The position numbers were made by a program, and so were the translations under genes. Shown one piece after another: positions 1 through 7,798 of a DNA stretch of 49,449 bases. Each line of letters starts with the position of its first letter. The first letter of the stretch is position 1. The DNA comes from Roseomonas xinghualingensis (GTDB lineage: Bacteria > Pseudomonadota > Alphaproteobacteria > Acetobacterales > Acetobacteraceae): the NCBI RefSeq assembly GCF_025791835.1, contig NZ_JAOXLP010000024.1, forward strand, positions 1 through 49,449, read 5' to 3'. The notes beneath the pieces were generated by a model. It was not told where the DNA came from. It searched no databases and saw only the letters and a program-made list of their open reading frames with translations.

Positions 1-110
1 TCCGCCCGCAACTCATCGGCCAGCTGACGCAACTGCTCGGCCGACAGATTGCGCAGGTCCGAAGGGGCGCGAACCCGGTCGAGCAGCGGAGTGGCAGGCA
101 GGGCAGACAT
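1..110 (-). CDS. dxs: 1-deoxy-D-xylulose-5-phosphate synthase, N-terminal fragment
   Basis: Partial gene; only the first 36 codons are inside the window. The translation begins MSALPATPLLDRVRAPSDLR and continues NLSAEQLRQLADELRA, which matches the start of DXS enzymes (the 'LLD.i..P.DLr.ls..qL..La.elR' opening). DXS condenses pyruvate and glyceraldehyde-3-phosphate with thiamine diphosphate in the first step of the MEP isoprenoid pathway. A GAGGAAG ribosome site lies 8 bases before the ATG. It follows the nucleotidyltransferase gene on the same strand by about 55 bases, so the two may be co-transcribed. Its place beside hopanoid genes fits a role in supplying precursors. The catalytic part is outside the window. 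Confidence 0.82.
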   Translation of the reverse strand, partial: MSALPATPLLDRVRAPSDLRNLSAEQLRQLADELRA

Positions 111-165
111 CAAAACACTTCCTCAGACCAGGCGGGCAGGTTGGCTTTCGTGGGGAGCTTCGTGA

Positions 166-921
166 TCAGCATGGGGCCAGTTGCGGCAGGATCTCGCCCC
201 GCGCACGCGCCACATCCGCCTGGAAATCGATCTCGACCCAGGGAAGCGGCGTGATGTCCACGGCGGAGAAGCGATCCGGCTCCGCCAGGATCAGGTCACG
301 AATGGCTTCCTCATATTCCAGATCGAGATGGCCTGCGCTTACATGGGACAGGCACCGGTCCGCCAGATCGGCGGCGCCTGCTGCCGAAAAGCGGAAGAAT
401 CCGACCGATTCCCCGTGCCATTCATGCGCGTGTTCCGGCTTCTTGCGGAAATCGACGATCCTGCCGTCGCGGAAGCAGATCTTCACCGGCTCGTCACCGG
501 GCTCGATCTCACGGTCCAGCAGAAGGATGTTCTCGCCGGGTGCTTCGATCAGGGACTCGACCATCCGGTGATCGTAGAGCACGTCGCCATCCATCAGCAG
601 CACGGGATGGCCGGCCCGCAGACGATCTTTCTGCACCGAGAGGGAGACGAGGCTGCCTTCACGGTAACGCGAGTTCTCGATGAAGCTTACCCGGCTGGAC
701 CAGCCCAGCCGCTCGACCTCCGCCTCGATCATCTCGCGCCGATAGCCGACCGTGATGCTGACCTCCTTCACGCCATGCGCGTCGAGCGCGGCGAAATGCC
801 TCGCCAGGAGGGACCGTCCGCCGAATTCCAGCAGGATCTTCGGCCGGGCCTCTGGCTCCCCCAGCCGCCGGCCAACGCCCGCCGCCAGGATGATTGCCGA
901 AGCAGGACGCATCATGGCCAT
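166..921 (-). CDS. Nucleotidyltransferase, sugar-phosphate/phosphocholine cytidylyltransferase type
   Basis: About 251 residues with the NTP_transferase fold. The opening signature is complete (ASAIILAAGVGRRLGEPE followed by RPKILLEFGGRSLL), giving the nucleotide-binding GxGxR loop and the PK lysine. 'LLMDGDVLYD' supplies the metal-binding Asp, and a later 'WVEIDFQADVARAR' resembles the end of choline- or alcohol-phosphate cytidylyltransferases. Expected reaction: CTP plus a phospho- or phosphono-compound gives a CMP conjugate and pyrophosphate. It is divergent from aepX, so activation of AEP is an attractive but inferred role. The start is uncertain: ATGs at 933, 921 and 915 are all in frame; 921 has an AGGA about 11 bases upstream. 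The large open frame that continues upstream runs antisense to aepX and is not coding. Confidence 0.75.
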   Translation of the reverse strand: MAMMRPASAIILAAGVGRRLGEPEARPKILLEFGGRSLLARHFAALDAHGVKEVSITVGYRREMIEAEVERLGWSSRVSFIENSRYREGSLVSLSVQKDRLRAGHPVLLMDGDVLYDHRMVESLIEAPGENILLLDREIEPGDEPVKICFRDGRIVDFRKKPEHAHEWHGESVGFFRFSAAGAADLADRCLSHVSAGHLDLEYEEAIRDLILAEPDRFSAVDITPLPWVEIDFQADVARARGEILPQLAPC

Positions 922-933
922 CAAATCAAGCAT

Positions 934-1066
934 CCTGAGATGGGGCTCCAGTTCTCGTGAAGGTATGATATCGAAATCAATTATGACAAGCTGAGCCGTC
1001 CGGCGGACATTGGGATACGGATTCCAACGAGAGGGGCACGCTTTGGGCAATGCCGGGTCATCCGCC
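934..1066. promoter_or_regulatory. Divergent intergenic region between nucleotidyltransferase and aepX
   Basis: Contains the only clearly AT-rich patch in the first few kilobases (about 963-990) within otherwise very GC-rich DNA. On the minus strand a TTGTCA -35-like hexamer lies upstream of the nucleotidyltransferase start, with a weak -10 at CATACC. A convincing plus-strand promoter was not found. It probably drives both flanking transcription units, but no start site can be fixed from sequence alone. Confidence 0.35.
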
Positions 1067-2686
1067 ATGCGGGGTGGAAGTTCTTTCTCCGTGTCGGGGG
1101 AAACGCGCTTCGCTGCACTGCGGCGTGAAATCATGTCCCCCTCGCTCTCCTTCCTGATGGAGGCGCATGACGGGATTTCCGCCAAGATCGTGGAAGAAGC
1201 CGGGTTCCGGGGCATCTGGGCATCCGGCCTGACCACCTCGGCCGCGCTCGGCCTGCGTGACAGCAACGAGGCATCCTGGACGCAGGTGCTGGACGTGCTG
1301 GAATACATGGCCGATGCCGCCACTCTGCCGATCCTGGTGGATGGCGACACGGGGCATGGCAATTTCAACAATGTCCGCCGCTTCGTGCGGAAGCTGTGCG
1401 AGCGCGGCATCGCTGGCGTCTGCATCGAGGACAAGCTGTTCCCGAAGACCAATTCCTTCATCGGGGATGCGCAGCCCCTGGCCGATGTCGATGAGTTCTG
1501 CGGCCGCATCAAGGCCGGCAAGGACAGCCAGGCGGATGACGACTTCGTCCTCGTCGCGCGGGTGGAGGCGCTGATCTCCGGCCGTGGCATGGAGGAGGCG
1601 CTGCGCCGGGCCGAGGCCTATCACCGGGCCGGAGCCGATGCGATCCTGATCCATTCCAAGAAGCCTGATGCCAGCGAGATCTTTGCCTTCGCCGAACGCT
1701 GGGCCAACCGCGCGCCGCTGGTGATCGTGCCAACCATGTATTACGCGACGCCGACGGAGCTGTTCCGGCAGGCGGGCATTTCCACCATCATCTGGGCGAA
1801 TCACCTGCTCCGCTCCTCCATCGCGGCGATGCGGGAGACGGCTGGCCGCATCCATGAGGATGAGTCGCTGGTCCGGGTGGAGGGCAGCGTGGCGACGGTG
1901 AAGGACATCTTCCGCCTGGTTGGCAATGCGGAGCTGGAGGAGGCGGAGCGGCGATACCTCCCCGAAAGGCCCGCCGCGGGGGCGGTGGTGCTGGCGGCCT
2001 CGGGCGGGCTGACACTGGATCAGCCGAAATGCATGCTGGATATCCGTGGCCAGTCCCTGCTGCAGCGGCTGGTGGGCACGCTGCGCGAGAGTGGGGTGCG
2101 GGACGTGACGGTCGTGCGCGGCTACCGCAAGGAGGTTGTGGCGCTGCAGGGCGTCCGCATGCTGGACAATGACCGCCATGCCGAAGCCGGTGAAGCCTGG
2201 TCCCTGGCCTGTGCGCGCGAGGTGATCCGGGGGGAGACGATCGTCGCCTATGGCGATGTGCTGTTCCGCCGCTATATCCTGGACAGCCTGCTGACCAGCA
2301 GCGCCGATATCGTGGTGGCGGTGGATACGCTCGCCATCTCCCATCCCCGGCCCGGCAAGCGTGATCTGGTCACCGCCGATCATCGCTTCTCCGGCGATTA
2401 TCTCGATGACCTGCCGGCACATCTGCTGCGCATGGCGGGGGATATTCCCCAGGGCGAGATCAGCGGCGAATGGATGGGGCTGGCCCGCTTCAGCGCGCGT
2501 GGCGCCGAATGGCTACGGGAAGAGATCGCGGCGATGGAGGCGGAGGGCCTGCTCGAGGCAGGTGACATGCCGCTTCTCCTCACGCGGCTTGCCGGGAAGC
2601 ATCCGGTGCGCGTGAAATACTTCACAGGCCACTGGCTGGATGTTGATACGCTGACCGACCTGGCCGAGGCGCGCAACTTCACCTGA
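1067..2686 (+). CDS. aepX: Phosphoenolpyruvate phosphomutase fused to a nucleotidyltransferase domain
   Basis: About 539 residues in two domains. Residues ~20-290 are a PEP mutase of the isocitrate-lyase superfamily: '[20 protein letters not shown]', 'GIWASGL', the metal-binding 'VDGDTGHG', and the diagnostic [11 protein letters not shown] loop that separates mutases from lyases. It rearranges PEP to phosphonopyruvate, the committed step of C-P bond formation. Residues ~305-539 are an NTP-transferase domain with 'LAASGG...[12 protein letters not shown]', like the cytidylyltransferase domain fused to PEP mutases elsewhere; its glycine loop is less canonical than in the neighbouring stand-alone enzyme. 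The gene heads a rightward operon with aepY nine bases downstream. Start: ATG at 1067 was chosen; an in-frame TTG at 1043 with GAGAGGGG six bases upstream is a real alternative. Confidence 0.9.
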   Translation: MRGGSSFSVSGETRFAALRREIMSPSLSFLMEAHDGISAKIVEEAGFRGIWASGLTTSAALGLRDSNEASWTQVLDVLEYMADAATLPILVDGDTGHGNFNNVRRFVRKLCERGIAGVCIEDKLFPKTNSFIGDAQPLADVDEFCGRIKAGKDSQADDDFVLVARVEALISGRGMEEALRRAEAYHRAGADAILIHSKKPDASEIFAFAERWANRAPLVIVPTMYYATPTELFRQAGISTIIWANHLLRSSIAAMRETAGRIHEDESLVRVEGSVATVKDIFRLVGNAELEEAERRYLPERPAAGAVVLAASGGLTLDQPKCMLDIRGQSLLQRLVGTLRESGVRDVTVVRGYRKEVVALQGVRMLDNDRHAEAGEAWSLACAREVIRGETIVAYGDVLFRRYILDSLLTSSADIVVAVDTLAISHPRPGKRDLVTADHRFSGDYLDDLPAHLLRMAGDIPQGEISGEWMGLARFSARGAEWLREEIAAMEAEGLLEAGDMPLLLTRLAGKHPVRVKYFTGHWLDVDTLTDLAEARNFT

Positions 2687-2695
2687 GCGGATCCC

Positions 2696-3856
2696 ATGAT
2701 CACGGCGGATGACTTCATTGCCGAGGCCGGCCGCGCTGGCTTCGATTTCTACACGGGCGTGCCCTGCAGCTTCCTGACCCCGCTGATCAACGGCGTGCTG
2801 TCCTCGCCATCCCTGGCCTATGTGGGCGCGGCGAGCGAGGGGGAGGCGGTGGCCATCGCCTCCGGTGCCTGGCTGGCGGGGCGGCGGACGGTGGTGATGT
2901 GCCAGAACTCGGGTCTGGGGAATGCGGTGAACCCGCTGACCTCGCTGAGCGCGCCCTTCCGGATCCCGACGCTGTTCCTCACCACCTGGCGTGGCGAGCC
3001 GGGCATCCCGGACGAGCCACAGCATGAGGTGATGGGGCAGATCACCCAGGACCTGATCTCATTGATCGGGCTGGAACAGGCACCGTTCCCGCCGGCGCGG
3101 CAGGCCCTGGGCCCGGCCCTGATCCACGCCGTGGAGCGCATGGAGGCGACGGGGCTGCCCTATGCCTTTGTCGTGCGAAAGGACGATGTGGCGGACAGGG
3201 AACTGGACCAGCCGCCCCGCGCCCTGCCTGCACCGGGCCAGCGCGCCGATTTCCCGGATGGCGGCCCTCGGCCCAGCCGAGCGGCGGTGCTGGAGCGCTT
3301 CCTGGCCATCGTGCCGGATGAGGCAGGGGTTATCGCCACCACGGGCAAATGCGGGCGGGAGCTCTTCACCCTCTCGGACCGGGCGCAGCATCTTTATCAG
3401 GTAGGCTCCATGGGCGGGGCCAGCGGCATGGGGCTGGGGGTGGCGCTGAACAGCCCTCGGCCCGTGGTGGTGCTGGATGGCGATGGCGCGGCGCTGATGA
3501 AGCTCGGCACCTTCGCGACGATCGGGGCGTATGCGCCGCGCAACCTCGTGCATGTGCTGCTGGACAATGGGGTGCATGACTCCACGGGTGGGCAGGCGAC
3601 CGTCTCGGCATCGGTGGATTTTGCGGCCATCGCCCTGGCCTGCGGCTATCGCTACGCGGCTTCCTGCGCATCCCTGGAGGGATTCGAGCAGGCCTTACGC
3701 GCGGCGCTTGCCCATGGCGGGCCGGCGATGATCCATCTGCGCATCGCGCCGGGTTCCATGGAGAAGCTGGGCCGCCCGACGGTGAAGCCGGCGGATGTGG
3801 CGCGCCGTTTCCGGGACTTCCTGGCGGCACCTGTCTGGGAGCCGACGCTGGCGTGA
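2696..3856 (+). CDS. aepY: Phosphonopyruvate decarboxylase
   Basis: 386 residues, the usual length for this thiamine-diphosphate enzyme. It converts phosphonopyruvate to phosphonoacetaldehyde and CO2, pulling the unfavourable mutase equilibrium forward. Visible features: 'YTGVPCSFLTPLING' and 'GAASEGEAVAIASGAWLAGR' (pyrimidine-binding domain with the conserved Glu), the family-specific 'CQNSGLGNAVNPLTSL', and the diphosphate-binding 'LDGDGAALMKLG' running to 'LLDN' (GDG...N motif). It lies nine bases after aepX and its TGA overlaps the GTG start of the membrane-protein gene by four bases, so translation is probably coupled. Confidence 0.92.
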   Translation: MITADDFIAEAGRAGFDFYTGVPCSFLTPLINGVLSSPSLAYVGAASEGEAVAIASGAWLAGRRTVVMCQNSGLGNAVNPLTSLSAPFRIPTLFLTTWRGEPGIPDEPQHEVMGQITQDLISLIGLEQAPFPPARQALGPALIHAVERMEATGLPYAFVVRKDDVADRELDQPPRALPAPGQRADFPDGGPRPSRAAVLERFLAIVPDEAGVIATTGKCGRELFTLSDRAQHLYQVGSMGGASGMGLGVALNSPRPVVVLDGDGAALMKLGTFATIGAYAPRNLVHVLLDNGVHDSTGGQATVSASVDFAAIALACGYRYAASCASLEGFEQALRAALAHGGPAMIHLRIAPGSMEKLGRPTVKPADVARRFRDFLAAPVWEPTLA

Positions 3857-4839
3857 TCTGGACCACCGCGGTCAGCCTGCTCGTCGGGCTGGCCATTGCC
3901 GTTGCCCTCATCGTCACGAATGATCCGGGCGAGATCCTCCGCCTCCTGCTGGAGACGGGATGGTGGATGGTGGCGGTGCTGGCGCTGAATGCCGCGCAGA
4001 TCGTCGTCTCCGGCCTGGGGTGGGGGCCGCTGATCGATGATCCGCGCAGGCCGGGCGTGCTGGGACTTGCCTGGCTGCGCTGGATCCGGGTTTCAACGAA
4101 TGCGCTGCTGCCTGTCGTGCAGGCGGTGGGGGAGCTGATCCGGGCGCAGCTCCTGATGCGCCGTGGCGTCAACAAGCTCCGCGTGATCGCGAGCCTGGCG
4201 ATCGACCTGGGCACGGAAATGGCATCCCAGATCGTCTTCTCCCTGCTTGGCCTGGCGGTGTTGATGATGATCCCGCATGCGGCGGGCGGTTCCGCCATGA
4301 CCTGGGCGGTGCTTGGCACGGTCCTGGGCGCTGGGGTGACGGGGGTGTTCATTGCCGCGCAGCACTGGGGGTTGTTCCGGTTGGTAGAACGGATGCTGCC
4401 AAAGTTGGCGGCACGGCTAGGCTGGGCCTCCCTGGGGGAGGTCTCGGGGCTGCATGACACGGTGGTGCAGCTCTACCGCCAGCCGGGGCGGCTGTGGCGT
4501 AGCGGGGCATGGCACTTCGCCTCCTGGCTGATCGGGGTGCTGGAGACCTGGGCGGCGATGCGGGCACTGGGCATCGAGGCCGGGCTGGCCGAGGCGCTGG
4601 TGATCGAAAGCCTGGGGCAGGCGGTGCGCAGCGCTGGCTTCTTCATTCCTGGCGCCCTGGGGGTGCAGGAAGGCGGCTATGTGCTGATCTGCGCCCTGTT
4701 CGGCATCCCGCCGGACAAGGCCATCGCGCTGGTGCTGGTCCGGCGGCTGCGGGACATCATCCTGGGCGTGCCTGGCGTGATTTCCTGGCGCTGGAGCATT
4801 GCCGCCGGCCGTCCGGTCGGCACGAGGAGCCTGCCATGA
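3853..4839 (+). CDS. hpnL: HpnL-type integral membrane protein (lysylphosphatidylglycerol-synthase TM family)
   Basis: 328 residues, mostly hydrophobic with roughly eight membrane spans (for example around MIWTTAVSLLVGLAIAVALI, WWMVAVLALNAAQIVVSGLG, IVFSLLGLAVLMMI). It resembles the TIGR03476/HpnL branch of the LPG_synthase_TM (UPF0104) family, often found in hopanoid loci; these proteins are thought to move or bind lipids, but the HpnL function is not established. It starts with GTG overlapping the aepY stop and ends overlapping the phnW start by ATGA. Being inserted between two AEP-synthesis genes suggests it handles the lipid product of this pathway, for instance as a flippase. That is inference. 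Confidence 0.72.
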   Translation: MIWTTAVSLLVGLAIAVALIVTNDPGEILRLLLETGWWMVAVLALNAAQIVVSGLGWGPLIDDPRRPGVLGLAWLRWIRVSTNALLPVVQAVGELIRAQLLMRRGVNKLRVIASLAIDLGTEMASQIVFSLLGLAVLMMIPHAAGGSAMTWAVLGTVLGAGVTGVFIAAQHWGLFRLVERMLPKLAARLGWASLGEVSGLHDTVVQLYRQPGRLWRSGAWHFASWLIGVLETWAAMRALGIEAGLAEALVIESLGQAVRSAGFFIPGALGVQEGGYVLICALFGIPPDKAIALVLVRRLRDIILGVPGVISWRWSIAAGRPVGTRSLP

Positions 4840-5936
4840 GCGAAAGCCCGGTCCTGCTGACCCCGGGGCCGCTGACCACGGCGATAGAGACGCGCCGAGC
4901 CATGCTGCGAGACTGGGGCTCGCGCGATCCGGCCTTCATCGCGCTGACGGCCGAGTTGCGCGCCCGGTTGCTTCGTGTCGCTCGCGGAGAGAGCAGCCAT
5001 GTGGCGGTGCCGCTGCAGGGTTCCGGCACCTTCATCGTGGAGGCGGCCATCGCCACGCTGGTTGGGCCGCGAGACAGGCTTCTGGTGCTGGTCAACGGGG
5101 CCTATGGCGAGCGGATGGTGGCCATCGCCCGGCGGATGGGGCGCGCCGTAGAGGCCCTTCGCTGGCCCGAAGACCGGGTTGTGGAGCCGGCGATGGTGGC
5201 GGAGGCCCTGCGGGCGGATCTGGGGATCACCCATGTGGCGCTGGTCCATTGCGAGACGACGACGGGCATCCTGAACCCGCTCCCGGAAATCGCCGCAGTG
5301 GTGGCGGGGGAGGGGCGTGCTTTCCTGCTGGATGCGATGAGCAGCTTCGGGGCGATCGGGACCGACCTTTCCTCCGTGCCGGTCACCGCCCTGTTGGCCT
5401 CTTCCAACAAATGCCTGGAGGGCGTACCCGGCCTTGGCTTCGCGCTCATCGAGGCGGCGGCGCTGGAGCGGGCGGCGGGAAACAGCCCTTCGCTCAGCTT
5501 CGACCTGCACGCCCAATGGCGCGGCTTCGAGGCCGATGGGCAATGGCGCTTCACCCCACCCGTGCAGGTGGTTGCGGCGCTAGTGGAGGCGCTGCGGCGG
5601 CTGGAGGCAGAAGGCGGGCCCGCGGCGCGGCTGCGGCGCTACCAGGAGAATTTCGACACGCTCCTGGCCGGGATGCGGCGGTTGGGCTTCACGTTGTTCC
5701 TGGACGATGCGGTGCAGGCGCCCATCATCGCCACCTTCCGCATGCCGCAGGATGGCCGGCTGGCCTTCCGGCCCTTCTACGATGCCCTCGCGGCGCGGGG
5801 CTTCCTGATCTATCCGGGCAAGTTGACCCAGGCGGAGACCTTCCGCATCGGCTGCATCGGCGCGCTGGGCCGGCGCGACTTCGAGCGGTTGCGGGGGACG
5901 GTGGCGGAGGTGCTCAGGACGCTCGAGGTGGCCTGA
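4836..5936 (+). CDS. phnW: 2-aminoethylphosphonate--pyruvate transaminase
   Basis: 366 residues, a fold-type I PLP aminotransferase. It begins SESPVLLTPGPLTTAIETRR, close to the family opening 'LLTPGPLTTS...', and 'LLDAMSSFGA' followed by 'LLASSNKCLEGVPGLGF' gives the PLP aspartate and the Schiff-base lysine in SNKC, typical of AEP transaminase. In catabolism the enzyme deaminates AEP; next to aepX and aepY it should run in reverse, making AEP from phosphonoacetaldehyde (AepZ role). The ATG overlaps the stop of the hpnL-type gene (ATGA). The 3' end overlaps the convergent CDP-alcohol transferase gene by 23 bases. Confidence 0.9.
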   Translation: MSESPVLLTPGPLTTAIETRRAMLRDWGSRDPAFIALTAELRARLLRVARGESSHVAVPLQGSGTFIVEAAIATLVGPRDRLLVLVNGAYGERMVAIARRMGRAVEALRWPEDRVVEPAMVAEALRADLGITHVALVHCETTTGILNPLPEIAAVVAGEGRAFLLDAMSSFGAIGTDLSSVPVTALLASSNKCLEGVPGLGFALIEAAALERAAGNSPSLSFDLHAQWRGFEADGQWRFTPPVQVVAALVEALRRLEAEGGPAARLRRYQENFDTLLAGMRRLGFTLFLDDAVQAPIIATFRMPQDGRLAFRPFYDALAARGFLIYPGKLTQAETFRIGCIGALGRRDFERLRGTVAEVLRTLEVA

Positions 5937-6522
5937 CCGTGGAGCGCGGCTTGCGCGCGCTGAGGCCAAGGAACAACGCCGCCAGCGGCGTGATCACGGC
6001 AGCCGCCCAGAGCATCGGAATGGCCGCGCCCACCCAGATCAGGATGGGGACGAAGACCATCAGGTCGTCCGGATCGATGATGATGCCGGGGGCCAGCTCA
6101 TAGCCCCGCACCTCGCCGATCTGCAGGATGTGGAGCTGCCAGAACAACGTGCCCACCGCCGCGCCGGCGATAAGGCCGATCACGGGGCCGAACAGGCCGA
6201 GCGCCGCCATCTGGCCGAGGCCGATCCCGATGAAGGCGATGATATTGGAGAGGCAGTCGCTGATCAGATCGTAGCGATGGCCCGAGGGGCTGGACTGCCC
6301 GGTCTGCCGTGCCAGCTCTCCATCCGCGCGGTCCAGTAGCATGGACAGGAGGAAGATCGCGCCGCCGGCGTTCTGCCAGCTGGCATCCCCGGAGAAGGCA
6401 ATGGCGGCGGCGATGCCGGTTGCGATGCGGGCGGTGGTGATCTGGTTCGGCGTGATCCCTGTGGGGGCAAGGGCACGCACCGCCGGGCGGACGATGCGGT
6501 GGATAACGGTATTGGCGCTCAC
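5914..6522 (-). CDS. CDP-alcohol phosphatidyltransferase, candidate aminoethylphosphonate-lipid synthase
   Basis: 202 residues with several membrane segments. The full CDP-OH catalytic signature D(x)2DG(x)2AR(x)8G(x)3D(x)3D is present at about residues 65-91: DRADGELAR, then G-HRY-D-LIS-D. Such enzymes transfer a phospho-headgroup from a CDP- or CMP-linked compound to an alcohol at the membrane. Because it sits beside a complete AEP pathway and nucleotidyltransferases, the likely reaction is CMP-AEP plus diacylglycerol (or another lipid alcohol) giving an AEP phosphonolipid; ordinary phospholipid synthesis remains possible. It starts with GTG, 15 bases after the ferritin-like gene on the same strand. 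Confidence 0.85.
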   Translation of the reverse strand: MSANTVIHRIVRPAVRALAPTGITPNQITTARIATGIAAAIAFSGDASWQNAGGAIFLLSMLLDRADGELARQTGQSSPSGHRYDLISDCLSNIIAFIGIGLGQMAALGLFGPVIGLIAGAAVGTLFWQLHILQIGEVRGYELAPGIIIDPDDLMVFVPILIWVGAAIPMLWAAAVITPLAALFLGLSARKPRSTVRPPRAS

Positions 6523-6537
6523 GTCAGGTTCCTGCCT

Positions 6538-7470
6538 TCAGGCCTGGGTGGACCGCGGCGCCGGCATGAAGCGGCGGGCGAGGCGGATGAAGAAGGGAAC
6601 GGTGGTGGGGCGCAACAGCCGCTTGTCATAGCCGGCAAGGCGGCGGTCGTTCTCTGTCAGGCAGATGTCGATCAGCTCCGCCGCGCTCATGCTCACGCCG
6701 ATGGAATCGGATGAGGCGGTGAAGTTCGTCTGCTTGGAGGAGCCGCCGAGATCGCGAGCGAGGACGAGGCGGTCCCAGATCAGCACGGCCCAGACGGCGG
6801 CGGTCTTGGCGAGGAAATAGGGCTTGCGCCACCATGGCTGTCGCCGGCGCTGCCAGGCGGCCCAATTGGCGAAGAAGAGGATGTGGCGCGCTTCCTCCTG
6901 GATCACGGGCTCGAAAGTGCCCACGAGATCGGGCGGGAAATAGCCGGAGCGGCGCGCTGCCTCGAAAAGGCCAAAGGCGAAGAAGCTGTCGATGCACTCG
7001 CTATAGCCCGTACGCATCCAGCCCCATTCGGTGTCGCGATAGCCGGTGTATTCGGGCTCTGGCTCCAGCACGACTCCATAGGCCTCGACGAGGTTGGAGA
7101 GGACCTTCTTGTGGCGGGCCTCCTCGTTCCCGTCCATCACCATCGCCGCGTTCAGCAGCGGGTCCGTGATGGTGGCGGCATAGTCGAGCACGCGGAGCGA
7201 GGCGCGGCCCTCGGTCTGCACGGCGATATCCCAGATGGGCAAGGTGGTGAGGCGCGCATGGGCCTCGGGGTCCAGCTTCGGCCAATCCAGCACGCGAGGC
7301 TTGTAGGGGTTGTGTGTCTCCAGCAGCATCCGGGCGAACATTTCCATATGTTCGGGGCTGCCGATGCGGACAGGGCCGGGCTTGTCGAAGGTCCAGTGGC
7401 GTGCCGTGTGGTCGGCCGCGGCAACCCGGGGACTGTCGAGAGGAACGGTCTCGGCAGCGCTAGAGGACAT
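6538..7470 (-). CDS. Ferritin-like diiron protein of the phosphonate/hopanoid locus
   Basis: 310 residues, mainly helical. Two carboxylate-histidine motifs, DGNEEARHKK near residue 125 and IQEEARHILFF near residue 193, fit a ferritin-like diiron centre of the oxygenase type. A hydrophobic segment near 'FLAKTAAVWAVLIWDRLV' may anchor it to the membrane. The ATG at 7470 is supported by an AGGGGGG ribosome site about nine bases upstream, so the longer in-frame extension was not used. It precedes the CDP-alcohol transferase in the same unit. Oxidation of the headgroup, lipid tail or hopanoid is a reasonable guess; the substrate cannot be read from sequence. Confidence 0.7.
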   Translation of the reverse strand: MSSSAAETVPLDSPRVAAADHTARHWTFDKPGPVRIGSPEHMEMFARMLLETHNPYKPRVLDWPKLDPEAHARLTTLPIWDIAVQTEGRASLRVLDYAATITDPLLNAAMVMDGNEEARHKKVLSNLVEAYGVVLEPEPEYTGYRDTEWGWMRTGYSECIDSFFAFGLFEAARRSGYFPPDLVGTFEPVIQEEARHILFFANWAAWQRRRQPWWRKPYFLAKTAAVWAVLIWDRLVLARDLGGSSKQTNFTASSDSIGVSMSAAELIDICLTENDRRLAGYDKRLLRPTTVPFFIRLARRFMPAPRSTQA

Positions 7471-7798
7471 GCGGGAACCCCCCTGAACAGGCAGAGACCG
7501 AGGATTAGTGAGCCTGTTGCGGGAAAGCGCAAGCTGCGAGGAATAGGTCTGTAGTTGCAAAACCCGTGTAAAAGACCAGCTTCCGTGGCTAGGTTAGCGC
7601 GGAAGGAGGGTCATGCGGATGCGGCGAACCGGTAAGCCAACCGACTTCAAGCCATTGTCCGACATGCATTTCCTTCCGTTCCGGGCCTTCCATGCGGCTG
7701 TGTTCCGCGGGCAGGACCGGGAATGATCCAACCGTTATCCCAGCTTCAGCCATGCCGGGCGCTCAAGGACGAAGCCCCAACTTGGAGGATTGGCCTGC
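7471..7798. other. Divergent intergenic region upstream of ispH
   Basis: 328 bases between the leftward ferritin-like gene and rightward ispH. It should hold promoters for both, but no convincing -35/-10 pair was found. The only strong element is a GGAAGGAGGG Shine-Dalgarno at 7601-7610 in front of a short ORF listed separately. The ispH ribosome site, GGAGG at 7784-7788, closes the region. Confidence 0.4.
7613..7726 (+). CDS. Possible small protein or leader ORF with strong Shine-Dalgarno
   Basis: 37 codons from ATG at 7613, or 35 from the ATG at 7619, to TGA at 7724-7726. GGAAGGAGGG at 7601-7610 is a near-perfect anti-SD match; spacing is best (9 bases) for the second ATG. The peptide starts MRRTGKPTDFKPLSD and ends FRAFHAAVFRGQDRE, basic with aromatic residues and no obvious membrane span. 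It lies 72 bases before ispH in the same direction, so it could be a leader peptide or an independent small protein. Not recognised; confidence rests on the ribosome site. Confidence 0.3.
   Translation: MRMRRTGKPTDFKPLSDMHFLPFRAFHAAVFRGQDRE

Noticed and set aside
1058..2422. Long reverse-strand open frame opposite aepX (454 aa)
   Set aside because: Composition is His/Arg/Gln-rich as expected for the shadow of a GC-rich gene; aepX on the other strand has clear catalytic motifs.
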